NCBI RefSeq assembly: GCF_004522215.1
Contig: NZ_SDLR01000007.1
Location: forward strand, 162,502-226,501
Direction of reading: 5' to 3'
Length of the DNA stretch: 64,000 bases
DNA from: Ammoniphilus sp. YIM 78166
Lineage (GTDB): Bacteria > Bacillota > Bacilli > Aneurinibacillales > RAOX-1
Part shown: in pieces, positions 9,323 to 17,475 of the stretch
Layout: each line of letters starts with the position of its first letter
Position numbering within the stretch: position 1 is the stretch's first letter
The notes under the pieces: model-generated
The model's database searches: none
What the model was told of the DNA's origin: nothing
What the model saw: only the letters and a program-made list of their open reading frames with translations
Translations under genes and position numbers: made by a program

Positions 9323-10093
9323 ATGAAAGGTAAAGTTTATCTCGTGGGGGCAGGACCTGGAGACCCGAAGTTGATTACATTGAAAGGGTTAGAATGTATC
9401 CAGATAGCTGATGTTATTGTTTACGACCGGCTCGCTAACCCTGCCTTGCTCGACCATAAAAAAGAAGAGGCTGAGTTGATCTATTGCGGCAAACTGCCTG
9501 ATAATCATACCCTGCGACAAGAAGCGATCAATCAATTGCTTGTGGAGAAAGCCATGGAAGGAAAAATGGTGACACGCTTAAAAGGCGGAGATCCTTGCGT
9601 ATTTGGTCGGGTGGGAGAAGAAGCCGAGACCTTAGCTGCCAATGGCATTGAGTACGAAATCGTTCCTGGCGTCACCTCCGGAATAGCTGTCCCAGCCTAT
9701 GCAGGAATCCCGGTAACGCATCGCGAGTACGGCTCCACGTTTGCTATGGTAACGGGCCATATGGGTGTGGATAAGGATGACTCAGAGGAAAAGTGGAAAG
9801 CACTTGCCAGGGGAATCGATACGATTTCCTTTTACATGGGAGTCGCCAATCTCCCTCATATTTGTTCTCAGCTTATGAAATATGGTCGTTCCCCACAAAC
9901 GCCAGTCGCAGTTATTTCTTGGGGGACTACGGCACAGCAACTAACCGTAATCGGCACGCTAGACAATATCCAAGAGATTGTGGAGGGAAGTGAGATTACG
10001 AACCCTGCCATCATCATTGTTGGAGAAGTCGTCGCGATCCGGGAAAAAATAAAGTGGTTTCGAGAAAATAAAGAAGCTTTATCCACAAGCTAA
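9323..10093 (+). CDS. cobA: Uroporphyrinogen-III C-methyltransferase (SUMT)
   Basis: Makes precorrin-2, the entry point to the corrin and siroheme pathways, by methylating C2 and C7; 256 aa, single-domain CobA type without the CysG dehydrogenase part. Motifs are VGAGPGDPKLITLKG (8-22) and RLKGGDPCVFGRVGEE (about 86-101), which are specific for SUMT. Although first in the pathway it is last in the operon, separated from cbiP by 55 bases with AAGGGAAG upstream. A strong terminator follows directly, so this is the operon end. Confidence 0.94.
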   Translation: MKGKVYLVGAGPGDPKLITLKGLECIQIADVIVYDRLANPALLDHKKEEAELIYCGKLPDNHTLRQEAINQLLVEKAMEGKMVTRLKGGDPCVFGRVGEEAETLAANGIEYEIVPGVTSGIAVPAYAGIPVTHREYGSTFAMVTGHMGVDKDDSEEKWKALARGIDTISFYMGVANLPHICSQLMKYGRSPQTPVAVISWGTTAQQLTVIGTLDNIQEIVEGSEITNPAIIIVGEVVAIREKIKWFRENKEALSTS

Positions 10094-10130
10094 AGACTGT
10101 CTGAGTTCCACTCGACAGTCTTTTCTTTTC
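10092..10130 (+). terminator. Intrinsic terminator of the corrin operon
   Basis: AAAGACTGTC and GACAGTCTTTT pair around a 12-base loop and are followed by a pyrimidine run. It overlaps the cobA stop codon region. Confidence 0.88.
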
Positions 10131-10139
10131 TTTTCTTTA

Positions 10140-10167
10140 TTGACAAATATTTGAATCTTGTTACTAT
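10140..10167 (+). promoter_or_regulatory. SigA-type promoter of the SDR/FAH unit
   Basis: Perfect -35 TTGACA (10140-10145), 16-base spacer, -10-like TACTAT (10162-10167), about 20 bases before the next start codon. Confidence 0.65.
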
Positions 10168-10186
10168 AAACGTGGGGGGATGAAAC

Positions 10187-10972
10187 ATGGATCTTAACTT
10201 GAAAAATAAAGTTGCTTTGGTTGTTGCTTCCAGTCAAGGCTTAGGTAAGGCCATTGCCACACAGCTCCTGAAAGAGGGAGCATCTGTAATGATAACGAGC
10301 CGGGATGCAGACAAGCTTAAAATGGTTCAGGAGGAATTGGGAGAGCTGGGCGTAGGTCAGGTTTCTTATTTTCCTGCAGACATTCGAAGGCTAGAAGATA
10401 TTCAAAAGCTAGTGCAGCAAACTCGCGATACATATGGAAAAATTGATATTCTTATCAATAATACGGGTGGGCCTCCTGGGGGAACTTTCGACGAGTTAAC
10501 AGACGAGCAATGGCTGCAAGCCTTTGAGCTGAATCTTCTGAGCTACATTCGATTGATACGGGAAGTGCTTCCTTATTTGAAGCAAGAAGGAGGACGCATT
10601 ATTAATATTGCTTCTTCTTCCATTAAGGAACCGATTCCAGGGTTAACCCTCTCGAACACGCTAAGACCTGGAATTGTCGGATTAACCAAGTCTCTAGCGG
10701 AAGAGCTAGCTCCCTACAACATCTTAATCCACACGGTTGCCCCTGGGCGAATCAATACAGATCGTGTGGTTCAGATTGACGAAATGAGTGCAAAAAAAGC
10801 AGGTCTAACCTATGAAGCCATGGTCAAGCAGGCCCGAAACCAGATTCCGCTAGGACGATATGGAGAGCCTGAAGAGCTGGCAAAGGTCGTCACCTTTTTA
10901 GTTTCTGACGCCTGCACGTATATGACGGGAGGATCTTTCCTCATTGATGGTGGCAAGGTAAAATCGATTTAA
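10187..10972 (+). CDS. SDR-family protein with degenerate active site
   Basis: Short-chain dehydrogenase/reductase fold of 261 aa, related to FabG-like reductases. The N-terminal nucleotide loop is ASSQGLGKAIA (residues 14-24) instead of TGxxxGxG, and NNTGGPPGG replaces the usual NNAG. At the catalytic site the expected YxxxK reads SNTLR (GLTLSNTLRPGIVG), so Tyr is Ser and Lys is Arg. An SDR subgroup with imperfect motifs and catalytic tetrad is known, so this is not necessarily a decayed gene; the reading frame is intact and has its own promoter. The FAH-family gene follows 15 bases later, so they are probably co-transcribed. The substrate is unknown. Confidence 0.85.
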   Translation: MDLNLKNKVALVVASSQGLGKAIATQLLKEGASVMITSRDADKLKMVQEELGELGVGQVSYFPADIRRLEDIQKLVQQTRDTYGKIDILINNTGGPPGGTFDELTDEQWLQAFELNLLSYIRLIREVLPYLKQEGGRIINIASSSIKEPIPGLTLSNTLRPGIVGLTKSLAEELAPYNILIHTVAPGRINTDRVVQIDEMSAKKAGLTYEAMVKQARNQIPLGRYGEPEELAKVVTFLVSDACTYMTGGSFLIDGGKVKSI

Positions 10973-10987
10973 AGATAGGAGATGCTT

Positions 10988-11611
10988 ATGAATTCCATTC
11001 AAAATATCTACTGCGTAGGGCGAAACTACGTAATGCACGCTAAGGAGTTAAACAATGAGGTTCCCACTTCTCCGTTTCTGTTTACGAAGCCTACCCATGC
11101 TTTAATCCAAGCTACGGGACAGGAGATCCAACTGCCTAGTAACAGAGGTGAAGTTCACTATGAAGTGGAGTTAGTCATTCACATCGGAAAGCCGTACAAG
11201 TTGGGCCTAAGTGTTGATGAGATTGTAGATAAGATGGCAATCGGAATTGATTTTACACTTAGAGAAGTGCAAGGAGAGTTAAAGAAAAAAGGGTTGCCTT
11301 GGCTGCTAGCCAAAGGATTTCCGAACTCTGCTGTGATCACGCCATTTATTCCTTTCCCTGGGGAGGAAAGCTTAAAAAAGACGAATTTCTCTTTATGGAA
11401 GAATGGGGAGCGCGTTCAAAACGGCAATGTGGAAGACATGATTTTTTCTCTGCAAACTCAAATTGATTTTGTGGCAGAGCATTTTGGTTTAAGTGAGGGG
11501 GATATCATTTATACCGGTACCCCTGCAGGCGTTGGAGCGATTGCTCACGGCGATCACCTATCCCTTCGTTGGGGTGAAGAGACGCTTGGAGAATGCAAAA
11601 TTTCATTGTAG
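10988..11611 (+). CDS. Fumarylacetoacetate hydrolase (FAH) family protein
   Basis: Protein of about 207 aa with the FAH C-terminal fold, used by acylpyruvate hydrolases, oxaloacetate tautomerases/decarboxylases and related enzymes. IYCVGRNYVMHAKEL at the N-terminus, the metal-ligand region VHYEVELVIHIG (E-x-E) and the C-terminal IYTGTPAGVG loop support the family. The ATG at 10988 fits AGGAG at 10977-10981; the ATG at 10982 would touch the ribosome site. It ends at a terminator shared with the convergent carbonic anhydrase gene. Exact substrate cannot be told. Confidence 0.88.
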   Translation: MNSIQNIYCVGRNYVMHAKELNNEVPTSPFLFTKPTHALIQATGQEIQLPSNRGEVHYEVELVIHIGKPYKLGLSVDEIVDKMAIGIDFTLREVQGELKKKGLPWLLAKGFPNSAVITPFIPFPGEESLKKTNFSLWKNGERVQNGNVEDMIFSLQTQIDFVAEHFGLSEGDIIYTGTPAGVGAIAHGDHLSLRWGEETLGECKISL

Positions 11612-11618
11612 ATAAAAC

Positions 11619-11667
11619 AAAAGAGGCTTATCCCTCTGGATGTTAATCCAGGGGTTGAGCCTCTTTC
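11619..11667. terminator. Bidirectional terminator between FAH and carbonic anhydrase genes
   Basis: AAAGAGGCT...GAGCCTCTTT outer stem with an inner CCTCTGGA/TCCAGGGG stem; A-rich on the left and T-rich on the right, and it overlaps the 3' end of the minus-strand gene. Confidence 0.8.
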
Positions 11668-12239
11668 TGTTCTGTTTCCACAGGATAGCCATTGACCACC
11701 CAATCTAATCTTCCCGTTTCAGGGTGAATAATGAGTCCATGAACTGGGATCCTAGAAGGCAGCAAAGGATGGTTCTGAATCATGCGAACACTGTTGGTCA
11801 CGGCTTCTTTTACATTCTCAAAGCCGGTTAGCCACTTGGTTAAATCCACTCCCGCATGGCTTAAGATGTCGATCCGTTCTTGGGAGATTCCATTAGTTTT
11901 AATCTTTTCTAAAATAGAGGAAGAATGCAGTCCTGTCATCCCACAATCATGATGACCAATCACACAAACTTCTTGGGCGTTCAGTTCGTAGATGGCAACC
12001 AGGATGCTTCGCATGATGCTGCCAAAAGGATGGGAAACAATCGCCCCGGCATTTTTAATAATCTTTACATCCCCGTTTTTGAAGCCCATTGCATGTGGAA
12101 GCAACTCGATTAATCGCGTATCCATACAGGTCAGGATGACCATCCGGCGATCCGGAAATTTTGTCGTGCGAAATCTTTCATACTCCGCATTCTCTACAAA
12201 GCTATGATTATAATCTAAAATATCCTTCATACTAGTCAT
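11643..12239 (-). CDS. Beta-class carbonic anhydrase
   Basis: Interconverts CO2 and bicarbonate in the cytosol; about 198 aa. Zinc ligands fit Cys38 (in CMDTR, with the Asp40-Arg42 dyad), His96 and Cys99 (in GHHDCG), the standard beta-CA pattern. I use the ATG at 12239, preceded by GAGAGGAAG; an upstream in-frame start would add 8 residues. It lies close to the SbtA-type bicarbonate permease (12834-13811, same strand), which suggests a shared role in inorganic carbon supply, although lapA lies between them on the other strand. Confidence 0.92.
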   Translation of the reverse strand: MTSMKDILDYNHSFVENAEYERFRTTKFPDRRMVILTCMDTRLIELLPHAMGFKNGDVKIIKNAGAIVSHPFGSIMRSILVAIYELNAQEVCVIGHHDCGMTGLHSSSILEKIKTNGISQERIDILSHAGVDLTKWLTGFENVKEAVTNSVRMIQNHPLLPSRIPVHGLIIHPETGRLDWVVNGYPVETEQKEAQPLD

Positions 12240-12320
12240 ATTTTTGACTTCCTCTCTCCACAATCTTTTATTTATTTTTATGAATGGTAGGATATAAGAA
12301 ACGAGTTTGGAGCTGGTACA

Positions 12321-12692
12321 ATGAAAGTTCAGTGGAGCCTTATTTTAGGCTTGTTATTTGCTTTGCTAGTTGCTGTATTCGCTGTGGCTAATGTGGCACC
12401 GGTTACCGTGCACTATCTATTAGGCTTAGCCGAGATCCCATTAATTATTGTTATCTTGGGCTCAGCCCTCCTAGGAGGACTAGTGGTCGGTTTATTGGGC
12501 ATTTTTCGACAATATACATTGCAATGGGAAATCAGTAAACTGAAGAAGGAGATTGCAACTTGGAAGGAAAAGGATAAGACATCTCTAAGTATAACGGATA
12601 CGGGAGAGAAAATGGAAGAGGGGAATATAGGGGAACAGCACATTGAAAAAAAGTACGTTGAAACGGCTCCGAAACCTAATGGAGAATCATAG
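12321..12692 (+). CDS. LapA-like (DUF1049) membrane protein
   Basis: 123 aa with two predicted membrane helices (about residues 5-28 and 38-62) followed by a charged, probably coiled C-terminal tail starting at WEISKLKKEI. This is the LapA/DUF1049 layout, whose proteins in other bacteria affect lipopolysaccharide or envelope assembly; the function in Bacillales is not established. GGAGCTGGTACA precedes the ATG. It is a single gene between two minus-strand genes. Confidence 0.78.
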   Translation: MKVQWSLILGLLFALLVAVFAVANVAPVTVHYLLGLAEIPLIIVILGSALLGGLVVGLLGIFRQYTLQWEISKLKKEIATWKEKDKTSLSITDTGEKMEEGNIGEQHIEKKYVETAPKPNGES

Positions 12693-12787
12693 CTGATGTA
12701 TGATGTACTGAAACTGGTGGAGAGTCAAGATGGAGGAATCATAAACTTAAATGGTATGAATAGAGCTGCAGAGCTGCCAATTGATTT

Positions 12788-12826
12788 CATGCCCTCATCC
12801 CATCCAAGCGATATGAGGGCATGAAA
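12788..12826. terminator. Hairpin between lapA-like gene and bicarbonate permease gene
   Basis: CATGCCCTCAT and ATGAGGGCATG form a perfect 11-bp stem. The flanking T tract on the minus strand is weak (CGTTTTCATG), so termination strength is uncertain. Confidence 0.55.
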
Positions 12827-12833
12827 ACGAATA

Positions 12834-13811
12834 TTAAGCAACCATATAGTTGGCCAACCAAAAGTAAAAGGGTATTCCCGCAATCAAGTTAAAAGGAAGG
12901 GTTAATCCAAGAGCGGAACCAATATACAGACCCGAATTCGCCTCGGGTATCGCCTGTTCTACTGCTGCTGGAGCCGCGATGTAAGAGGCGCTGGCCGCTA
13001 AGGTTGCAAGCATCGTAACGCCGCCAACCGACATATCGATAAAGGTTCCAATTAATACCCCAACAATCCCCCCGAATAATGGCAGGAAAAAAGCGAAGGA
13101 AAACGAAATCAGGTTGATGTTCTGGAGTGCCCTGAGCTGCTGCGTAGCAATCATTCCCATATGTAAAAGGAAGATACATAAGAAGCCGTAGAATAAATCT
13201 CCGAATAAAGGTTTGATCTTGGCAATCCCTTCTTGGTGAGCAATTAGACCAATAATCATCCCTCCTAATAAAAGGAAAATACTTTTCCCAAAAAATGCTT
13301 CTTTAAATACATGGTTTAAGCTTCCTTGATGCTTTTTTTCGGAAGAAAGCACGCGATTGAGAACAATAGCTGTCACAATGGCAGGTCCTTCCATAATGAC
13401 TAGGATGGCGGCAATATAGCTTTCGTAATGAATATTGAGCTTGTCTAGGAAACCTAATGCCGCAACAAAGGTCACTGCGCTTACCGAACCATAGTGAGCG
13501 GCGATAGCCGTGGAATCATCAAGTGAGAAGCGATAAACATAACGCAGTAGCAGAAAGGTTACAGCTAGCATTAGAAAACTCAGGGTCAGCGCGGCAATAA
13601 CGGCAGGAAGCATCGATAAGAAGGGAACATGTTTTAACTCTACCCCTCCTTTAATCCCGATGGTAAATAGGATTATCATGGTATACCCTGTATAAAAGGC
13701 AGATGGAACTTTCAAGTCGGAATTGACCAGTACGGCAATGATTCCGAGAATAAAGAAAAGAATCATCGGTGATAAAAGATTTGCATATGCAATATCAATA
13801 ACTTGTTGCAC
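12834..13811 (-). CDS. sbtA: SbtA-type sodium-dependent bicarbonate permease
   Basis: Very hydrophobic 325-aa protein with about 10 membrane segments, matching the Sbt_1 family (cyanobacterial SbtA). Family-like segments are PSAFYTGYTMIILFTIGIKGG (about 36-56), the helix-break motif HYGSVSAVTF (about 106-115), and its C-terminal counterpart AASASYIAAPAA, giving the two inverted halves of the fold. It would import HCO3- with Na+. No SbtB/PII-like gene is adjacent. A carbonic anhydrase gene lies 595 bases downstream on the same strand. Family call is good; substrate is inferred. Confidence 0.8.
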   Translation of the reverse strand: MQQVIDIAYANLLSPMILFFILGIIAVLVNSDLKVPSAFYTGYTMIILFTIGIKGGVELKHVPFLSMLPAVIAALTLSFLMLAVTFLLLRYVYRFSLDDSTAIAAHYGSVSAVTFVAALGFLDKLNIHYESYIAAILVIMEGPAIVTAIVLNRVLSSEKKHQGSLNHVFKEAFFGKSIFLLLGGMIIGLIAHQEGIAKIKPLFGDLFYGFLCIFLLHMGMIATQQLRALQNINLISFSFAFFLPLFGGIVGVLIGTFIDMSVGGVTMLATLAASASYIAAPAAVEQAIPEANSGLYIGSALGLTLPFNLIAGIPFYFWLANYMVA

Positions 13812-13883
13812 GAAAGGCCTCCCTGTTTGGAATGAAGTAGAAATATGTCTAGATATATCTTATTATGACCCATTCAGGAAAAG

Positions 13884-13918
13884 AAAAAAGCTGGACAGTA
13901 AAGTCCAGCTTTTTAGCA
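13884..13918 (-). terminator. Terminator of the symporter operon
   Basis: On the minus strand AAAAAGCTGGACT, a short loop and AGTCCAGCTTTTTTC follow the stop codon; stem about 11 bp with a U tract. Confidence 0.8.
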
Positions 13919-15736
13919 TTATGATACTTTTGCGTCAGCCTCTTGCATTTGGTTTCTAACGCGCTCAGATAGGTCATCGGAACCATGGATACGTGCCCAG
14001 ATGCTATTAACATATACAGGTTGTTCGTTTTTATCAAGAATACTAACAAGGTAGATGGTCAAGAAGCTTAAAGGAATAATGAAAATGGAAGGGAAAGCCA
14101 TTGCACCCAGGGTCGCACCGAAGCTTCCAGGAGCAAATACGCCAGTCTCCTTTAGAATATTCATGAGGATAAAGGCCATGCTTCCAAAACCACCCACGAA
14201 CATACCAGCGATAGCCGCATTTCGAGTCGTCTTCTTCCACCAGATGGACATGATCAGCATCGGAACGAAAGCTCCTCCGGATACCGCGAAAGCCCATGTA
14301 ACCATCATCGCAATTAAGGATGGGTAAGCTTTATCCAAGCCTAGAGCAGGAATAGCGAAGCCAACAAGTAGGGAAACCAGCCCCATAGCAACAACGGCAA
14401 CTTTACCTACCAATACTTTTTTCCAGTCCGGAGCGTTAGGGTTCACGTATTTTTCATAGATATCATGGCCCCAAGAAGCTGCAGAAGCGATCAGCAATCC
14501 GCCAACAGTAGAGAACATCGCGGCAAAAGCACCAGCAGCTACCCAGCCAAGCCCAAATTCACCGAATAATAGTTTACCTAGAATAGGCATGATCTGATCT
14601 GATTTAGTAAGCAAGCCGTCAACGGTTAGAGCTTGTATGCTTGGATCCTCTGCAACTCGTTGAGAGATGATGGATCTTCCACCCCAACCGACAACAGAAC
14701 TCATGACATAGAAGAAGGAGATAAATCCTAGTACCCAAAGCGTAGTCAAACGAGCCACTTTACCAGATGGGTTCGTGTAATAACGGTTCATGATGTGGGG
14801 AAGTCCCATCGTCCCAAGAACAAGGGCTAATACCATGGAGAATTGATTCAACCAGTCATAGCGGTGTCCAGGCTCTTGGAATGTCATTTCACGGTCAGGA
14901 TGAAGTTTGTTGGTTTGTGGTAGTACGATAGCAACAGTTGCGGAAGGATCACCCGCTTGAACTTTTTCTTCCACTTTAGCAAAAGCTTCAGGACTCATGG
15001 TTGCCTTTGCTTTATCATAAGCACGTTTTCCTTCTTCGCCAGCCATCAGTTTTTCGACTGTCATAGAAGTAGGGTTGGTCAATACGCTTCTTTCTTGAGC
15101 ATAGTTTCCGACACCATTCACTAGAACAAGGATAAAGACAAGGAACATAGCGGTAAACAATACCCAGAACTGGATCATCTGGTTCCATGTTGTACCTTTC
15201 ATACCACCGACAGCTACATAGAAGATCATGACGGCTACTACGGCAAGAACCCCGGTTTGGTATGGAGTTAATCCGAAGAATCCTAATCCTACTAGTACGT
15301 TCCATGTGTTACCGGCACCAACCATTTGCGGAGCAAGATAAAAGATACAGATTAATTGCACTAAGATTACGCCGATGATTCGTGCCACATGGCTTTTACC
15401 GAAACGGGCAAATAGGAAGTCAGGAATCGTGTATTCTCCAAACTTACGCAGTGGACTAGCGATGAATAGTACAACAGGTACGAAAGCGGCTCCAAAACCA
15501 ATCGCATACCACATTCCGTCTACGCCAGAAGCATAAACTGCTGCTGCAACCCCTAAGAAGGAAGCGGCGGAGAAATAGTCTCCACAAATGGCGGTAGAGT
15601 TGGTTAGCATACCGACTTTACGGCCAGCTAAATAAAAGTTTGCGGTATTGGAATTGAACTTTCTAGTGTAGATGGAAATACCAATGGTGACTGCTACGAG
15701 CATAAACACCATGAATACAGCTGTAGTATTTAACAT
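13919..15736 (-). CDS. Sodium:solute symporter, acetate/organic acid type (ActP/YwcA-like)
   Basis: 605-aa SSS-family transporter with about 13 membrane helices. The first helices carry FYLAGRKVG and GDYFSAASFLGVAAA, matching ActP, MctC and YwcA. A hydrophilic stretch of about 85 residues (near 220-305, containing EKLMAGEEGK and LHPDREMTFQEPGH) sits between two helices and is probably an extracytoplasmic insert, which explains the length. It is preceded by a DUF485 gene in the same operon, the conserved ywcB-ywcA (yjcH-actP) pair. Acetate or another short carboxylate is the likely substrate. Confidence 0.9.
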   Translation of the reverse strand: MLNTTAVFMVFMLVAVTIGISIYTRKFNSNTANFYLAGRKVGMLTNSTAICGDYFSAASFLGVAAAVYASGVDGMWYAIGFGAAFVPVVLFIASPLRKFGEYTIPDFLFARFGKSHVARIIGVILVQLICIFYLAPQMVGAGNTWNVLVGLGFFGLTPYQTGVLAVVAVMIFYVAVGGMKGTTWNQMIQFWVLFTAMFLVFILVLVNGVGNYAQERSVLTNPTSMTVEKLMAGEEGKRAYDKAKATMSPEAFAKVEEKVQAGDPSATVAIVLPQTNKLHPDREMTFQEPGHRYDWLNQFSMVLALVLGTMGLPHIMNRYYTNPSGKVARLTTLWVLGFISFFYVMSSVVGWGGRSIISQRVAEDPSIQALTVDGLLTKSDQIMPILGKLLFGEFGLGWVAAGAFAAMFSTVGGLLIASAASWGHDIYEKYVNPNAPDWKKVLVGKVAVVAMGLVSLLVGFAIPALGLDKAYPSLIAMMVTWAFAVSGGAFVPMLIMSIWWKKTTRNAAIAGMFVGGFGSMAFILMNILKETGVFAPGSFGATLGAMAFPSIFIIPLSFLTIYLVSILDKNEQPVYVNSIWARIHGSDDLSERVRNQMQEADAKVS

Positions 15737-15766
15737 ATAAAACCCCCGTCTCCCTAAGGCTTATTT

Positions 15767-16120
15767 TTATTTTAGATTTTTAAGTTCATCTTCAAGGATG
15801 TTGGCTTTCTTTACAAATACATAGGCTAGGATCCAATAGAAGATATGAAATAAGAGCAAGGTGTTCCAGAAGTTGAGTGAAAGGCCCATGAAGATTGGTT
15901 TTGCGTACCACCATTCGGATGTGATGCTGAGTGTGGGAACAAGCAAGGTGATTAGGAAGAAGTAAAACCCGAATGTAAAGCTTAGTTTTTTCTGCTTTTG
16001 AAACGATTTCTCGACAAGTGCCATCTCTTGTGCTGTCACGAATGTTGTCGTCAATGAAGGATCCTGTCCCCCTGCATGGACTTGCTTGACTACATTTTTA
16101 TTCACTTGTGCAGTCGCCAT
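15767..16120 (-). CDS. DUF485 inner membrane protein, symporter partner (YwcB/YjcH-like)
   Basis: 117 aa with two membrane helices (about 55-77 and 88-108) and a hydrophilic N-terminus; the core EKSFQKQKKLSFTFGFYFF is typical of DUF485. It is the first gene of the symporter operon and lies 30 bases before the transporter gene. GGGAGGTTGC precedes the ATG. The partner role is inferred from conserved neighbourhood. Confidence 0.85.
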   Translation of the reverse strand: MATAQVNKNVVKQVHAGGQDPSLTTTFVTAQEMALVEKSFQKQKKLSFTFGFYFFLITLLVPTLSITSEWWYAKPIFMGLSLNFWNTLLLFHIFYWILAYVFVKKANILEDELKNLK

Positions 16121-16153
16121 AATGCAACCTCCCTTAGATTTCCTCCACTTACT

Positions 16154-16168
16154 ATGTAAGCGCTTAAG
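16154..16168 (-). promoter_or_regulatory. cre-like site (CcpA) upstream of the symporter operon
   Basis: ATGTAAGCGCTTAAG matches the catabolite-responsive consensus TGWAARCGYTWNCW at 12 of 14 positions; it lies 34 bases upstream of the DUF485 start codon. Carbon catabolite control of an acetate-type transporter is plausible. Confidence 0.5.
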
Positions 16169-16230
16169 TCGAGTATATTTGCAAAGTAGTTATTTTTGCA
16201 ACAAGTCTGCGTATTATGTCGTTAATAATG

Positions 16231-16244
16231 TGTAAACGGTATGA
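16231..16244 (-). promoter_or_regulatory. Second cre-like site upstream of the symporter operon
   Basis: TGTAAACGGTATGA matches the cre consensus at 12 of 14 positions, about 75 bases upstream of the first one. Confidence 0.4.
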
Positions 16245-16487
16245 AAAACAGTTTTTTTAACATTGAATAGGACCGAAATAAAAGTATTTAATCTATAAAC
16301 AAAAAAGGAAGGATTTAAAATTGTAGGTAATTTTTTCTTTACAATACTACGAATATGGTGCTAAAATCACAATTGTAATTCGAAAATATTCAGTATTATA
16401 GGAAATAGATACGATTTCGTGCAGTAACACTTTAATACAAGTGAGTGTTCTTATGAAACTTGCAGAATGTTTGGAAGAGGTGTGCAT

Positions 16488-17456
16488 GTGTCAGAAAAAT
16501 TATTAGAAATCTCAGGATTACGCACCCACTTTTTTACCGATCATGGCGAAGTGCCGGCAGTAGATGGTGTAGATATTTACATAAAAAAAGGTGAAGTGCT
16601 TGGTGTCGTGGGTGAATCCGGATGTGGGAAGAGTGTTACATCCTTATCTGTAATGCGTCTGGTTCCGAACCCTCCAGGAAAGATCGTTGGCGGATCAATG
16701 GTATTTAAAGGGGAGGATCTAGTACAAGTTACGGAAAAACGCATGAGGAAGATAAGAGGAAACGAGATTGCAATGATCTTCCAAGAGCCGATGACCTCCC
16801 TGAACCCCGTCTATTCCATAGGTGACCAGATTGGGGAGACGGTTCGTCTTCATCGGAATCTTAGTAAAAAAGAGGCGAAGCAGCATGCCGTCGAGATGCT
16901 TCGTAAGGTTGGGATTCCACGTCCGGAGCAAATTGTAAACGAATACCCGCATCAGTTGTCTGGTGGGATGAGGCAACGGGTCATGATTGCCATGGCGATG
17001 TCTTGTGATCCTGAGTTACTGATTGCAGATGAGCCGACGACGGCATTGGATGTAACGATTCAAGCACAGATCCTAGATTTAATGAGGAAGTTAAATAAGG
17101 AAAGCGGAGCAGCCATCATGATGATCACTCACGACCTGGGTGTCGTAGCTGAAATGTGTGATCGAGTGGTCGTTATGTATGCGGGCAAAGTAGTGGAAGA
17201 AGGAGATGTAAAAACGATCTTTAAGAACCCCAAGCATCCTTATACCAAAGGATTAATCCAATCTGTTCCACGAATGGATGATGATAAAGATCGATTATAT
17301 TCAATCCCTGGGAACGTTCCTACGCCAGGCTCGATGCCCAAAGGATGCCGATTCGCTCCTCGTTGTGAATATGTGGTCAGCAAGTGCAGCGAAGAAATGC
17401 CTGACCTTATCGAGCTAGAGTTCGGACACAAGAGCCGATGCTGGCTGCAACAATAA
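16488..17456 (+). CDS. Dipeptide/oligopeptide ABC transporter ATP-binding protein (DppD/OppD type)
   Basis: ATPase of about 322 aa. Walker A GESGCGKSV, Q-loop FQEPMTSLNP, signature LSGGMRQRV and Walker B LLIADEPTTALD are all present, and the C-terminal Cys-rich stretch (GCRFAPRCEY...KC) is the oligo/dipeptide transporter extension. I chose the GTG at 16488 (MSEKLLEI) with GGAAGAGG upstream; an ATG at 16467 is in frame. First of the D-F-binding protein unit, 19 bases before the second ATPase gene. Confidence 0.92.
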   Translation: MSEKLLEISGLRTHFFTDHGEVPAVDGVDIYIKKGEVLGVVGESGCGKSVTSLSVMRLVPNPPGKIVGGSMVFKGEDLVQVTEKRMRKIRGNEIAMIFQEPMTSLNPVYSIGDQIGETVRLHRNLSKKEAKQHAVEMLRKVGIPRPEQIVNEYPHQLSGGMRQRVMIAMAMSCDPELLIADEPTTALDVTIQAQILDLMRKLNKESGAAIMMITHDLGVVAEMCDRVVVMYAGKVVEEGDVKTIFKNPKHPYTKGLIQSVPRMDDDKDRLYSIPGNVPTPGSMPKGCRFAPRCEYVVSKCSEEMPDLIELEFGHKSRCWLQQ

Positions 17457-17475
17457 GGAAGGAGGAGAAGCTAAC

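Larger units (their letters stand above)
16121..16487. other. Divergent intergenic region between symporter and peptide transporter operons
   Basis: 367 bases, A+T-rich, no convincing ORF. It holds the two cre-like sites for the leftward operon and, for the rightward operon, an imperfect inverted repeat AATACT-ac-GAATAT (16343-16356) / ATATTC-AGTATT (16386-16397). The right arm overlaps a possible -10 (TTATAG) 17 bases after TTGTAA. The repeat could be an operator. Confidence 0.5.
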
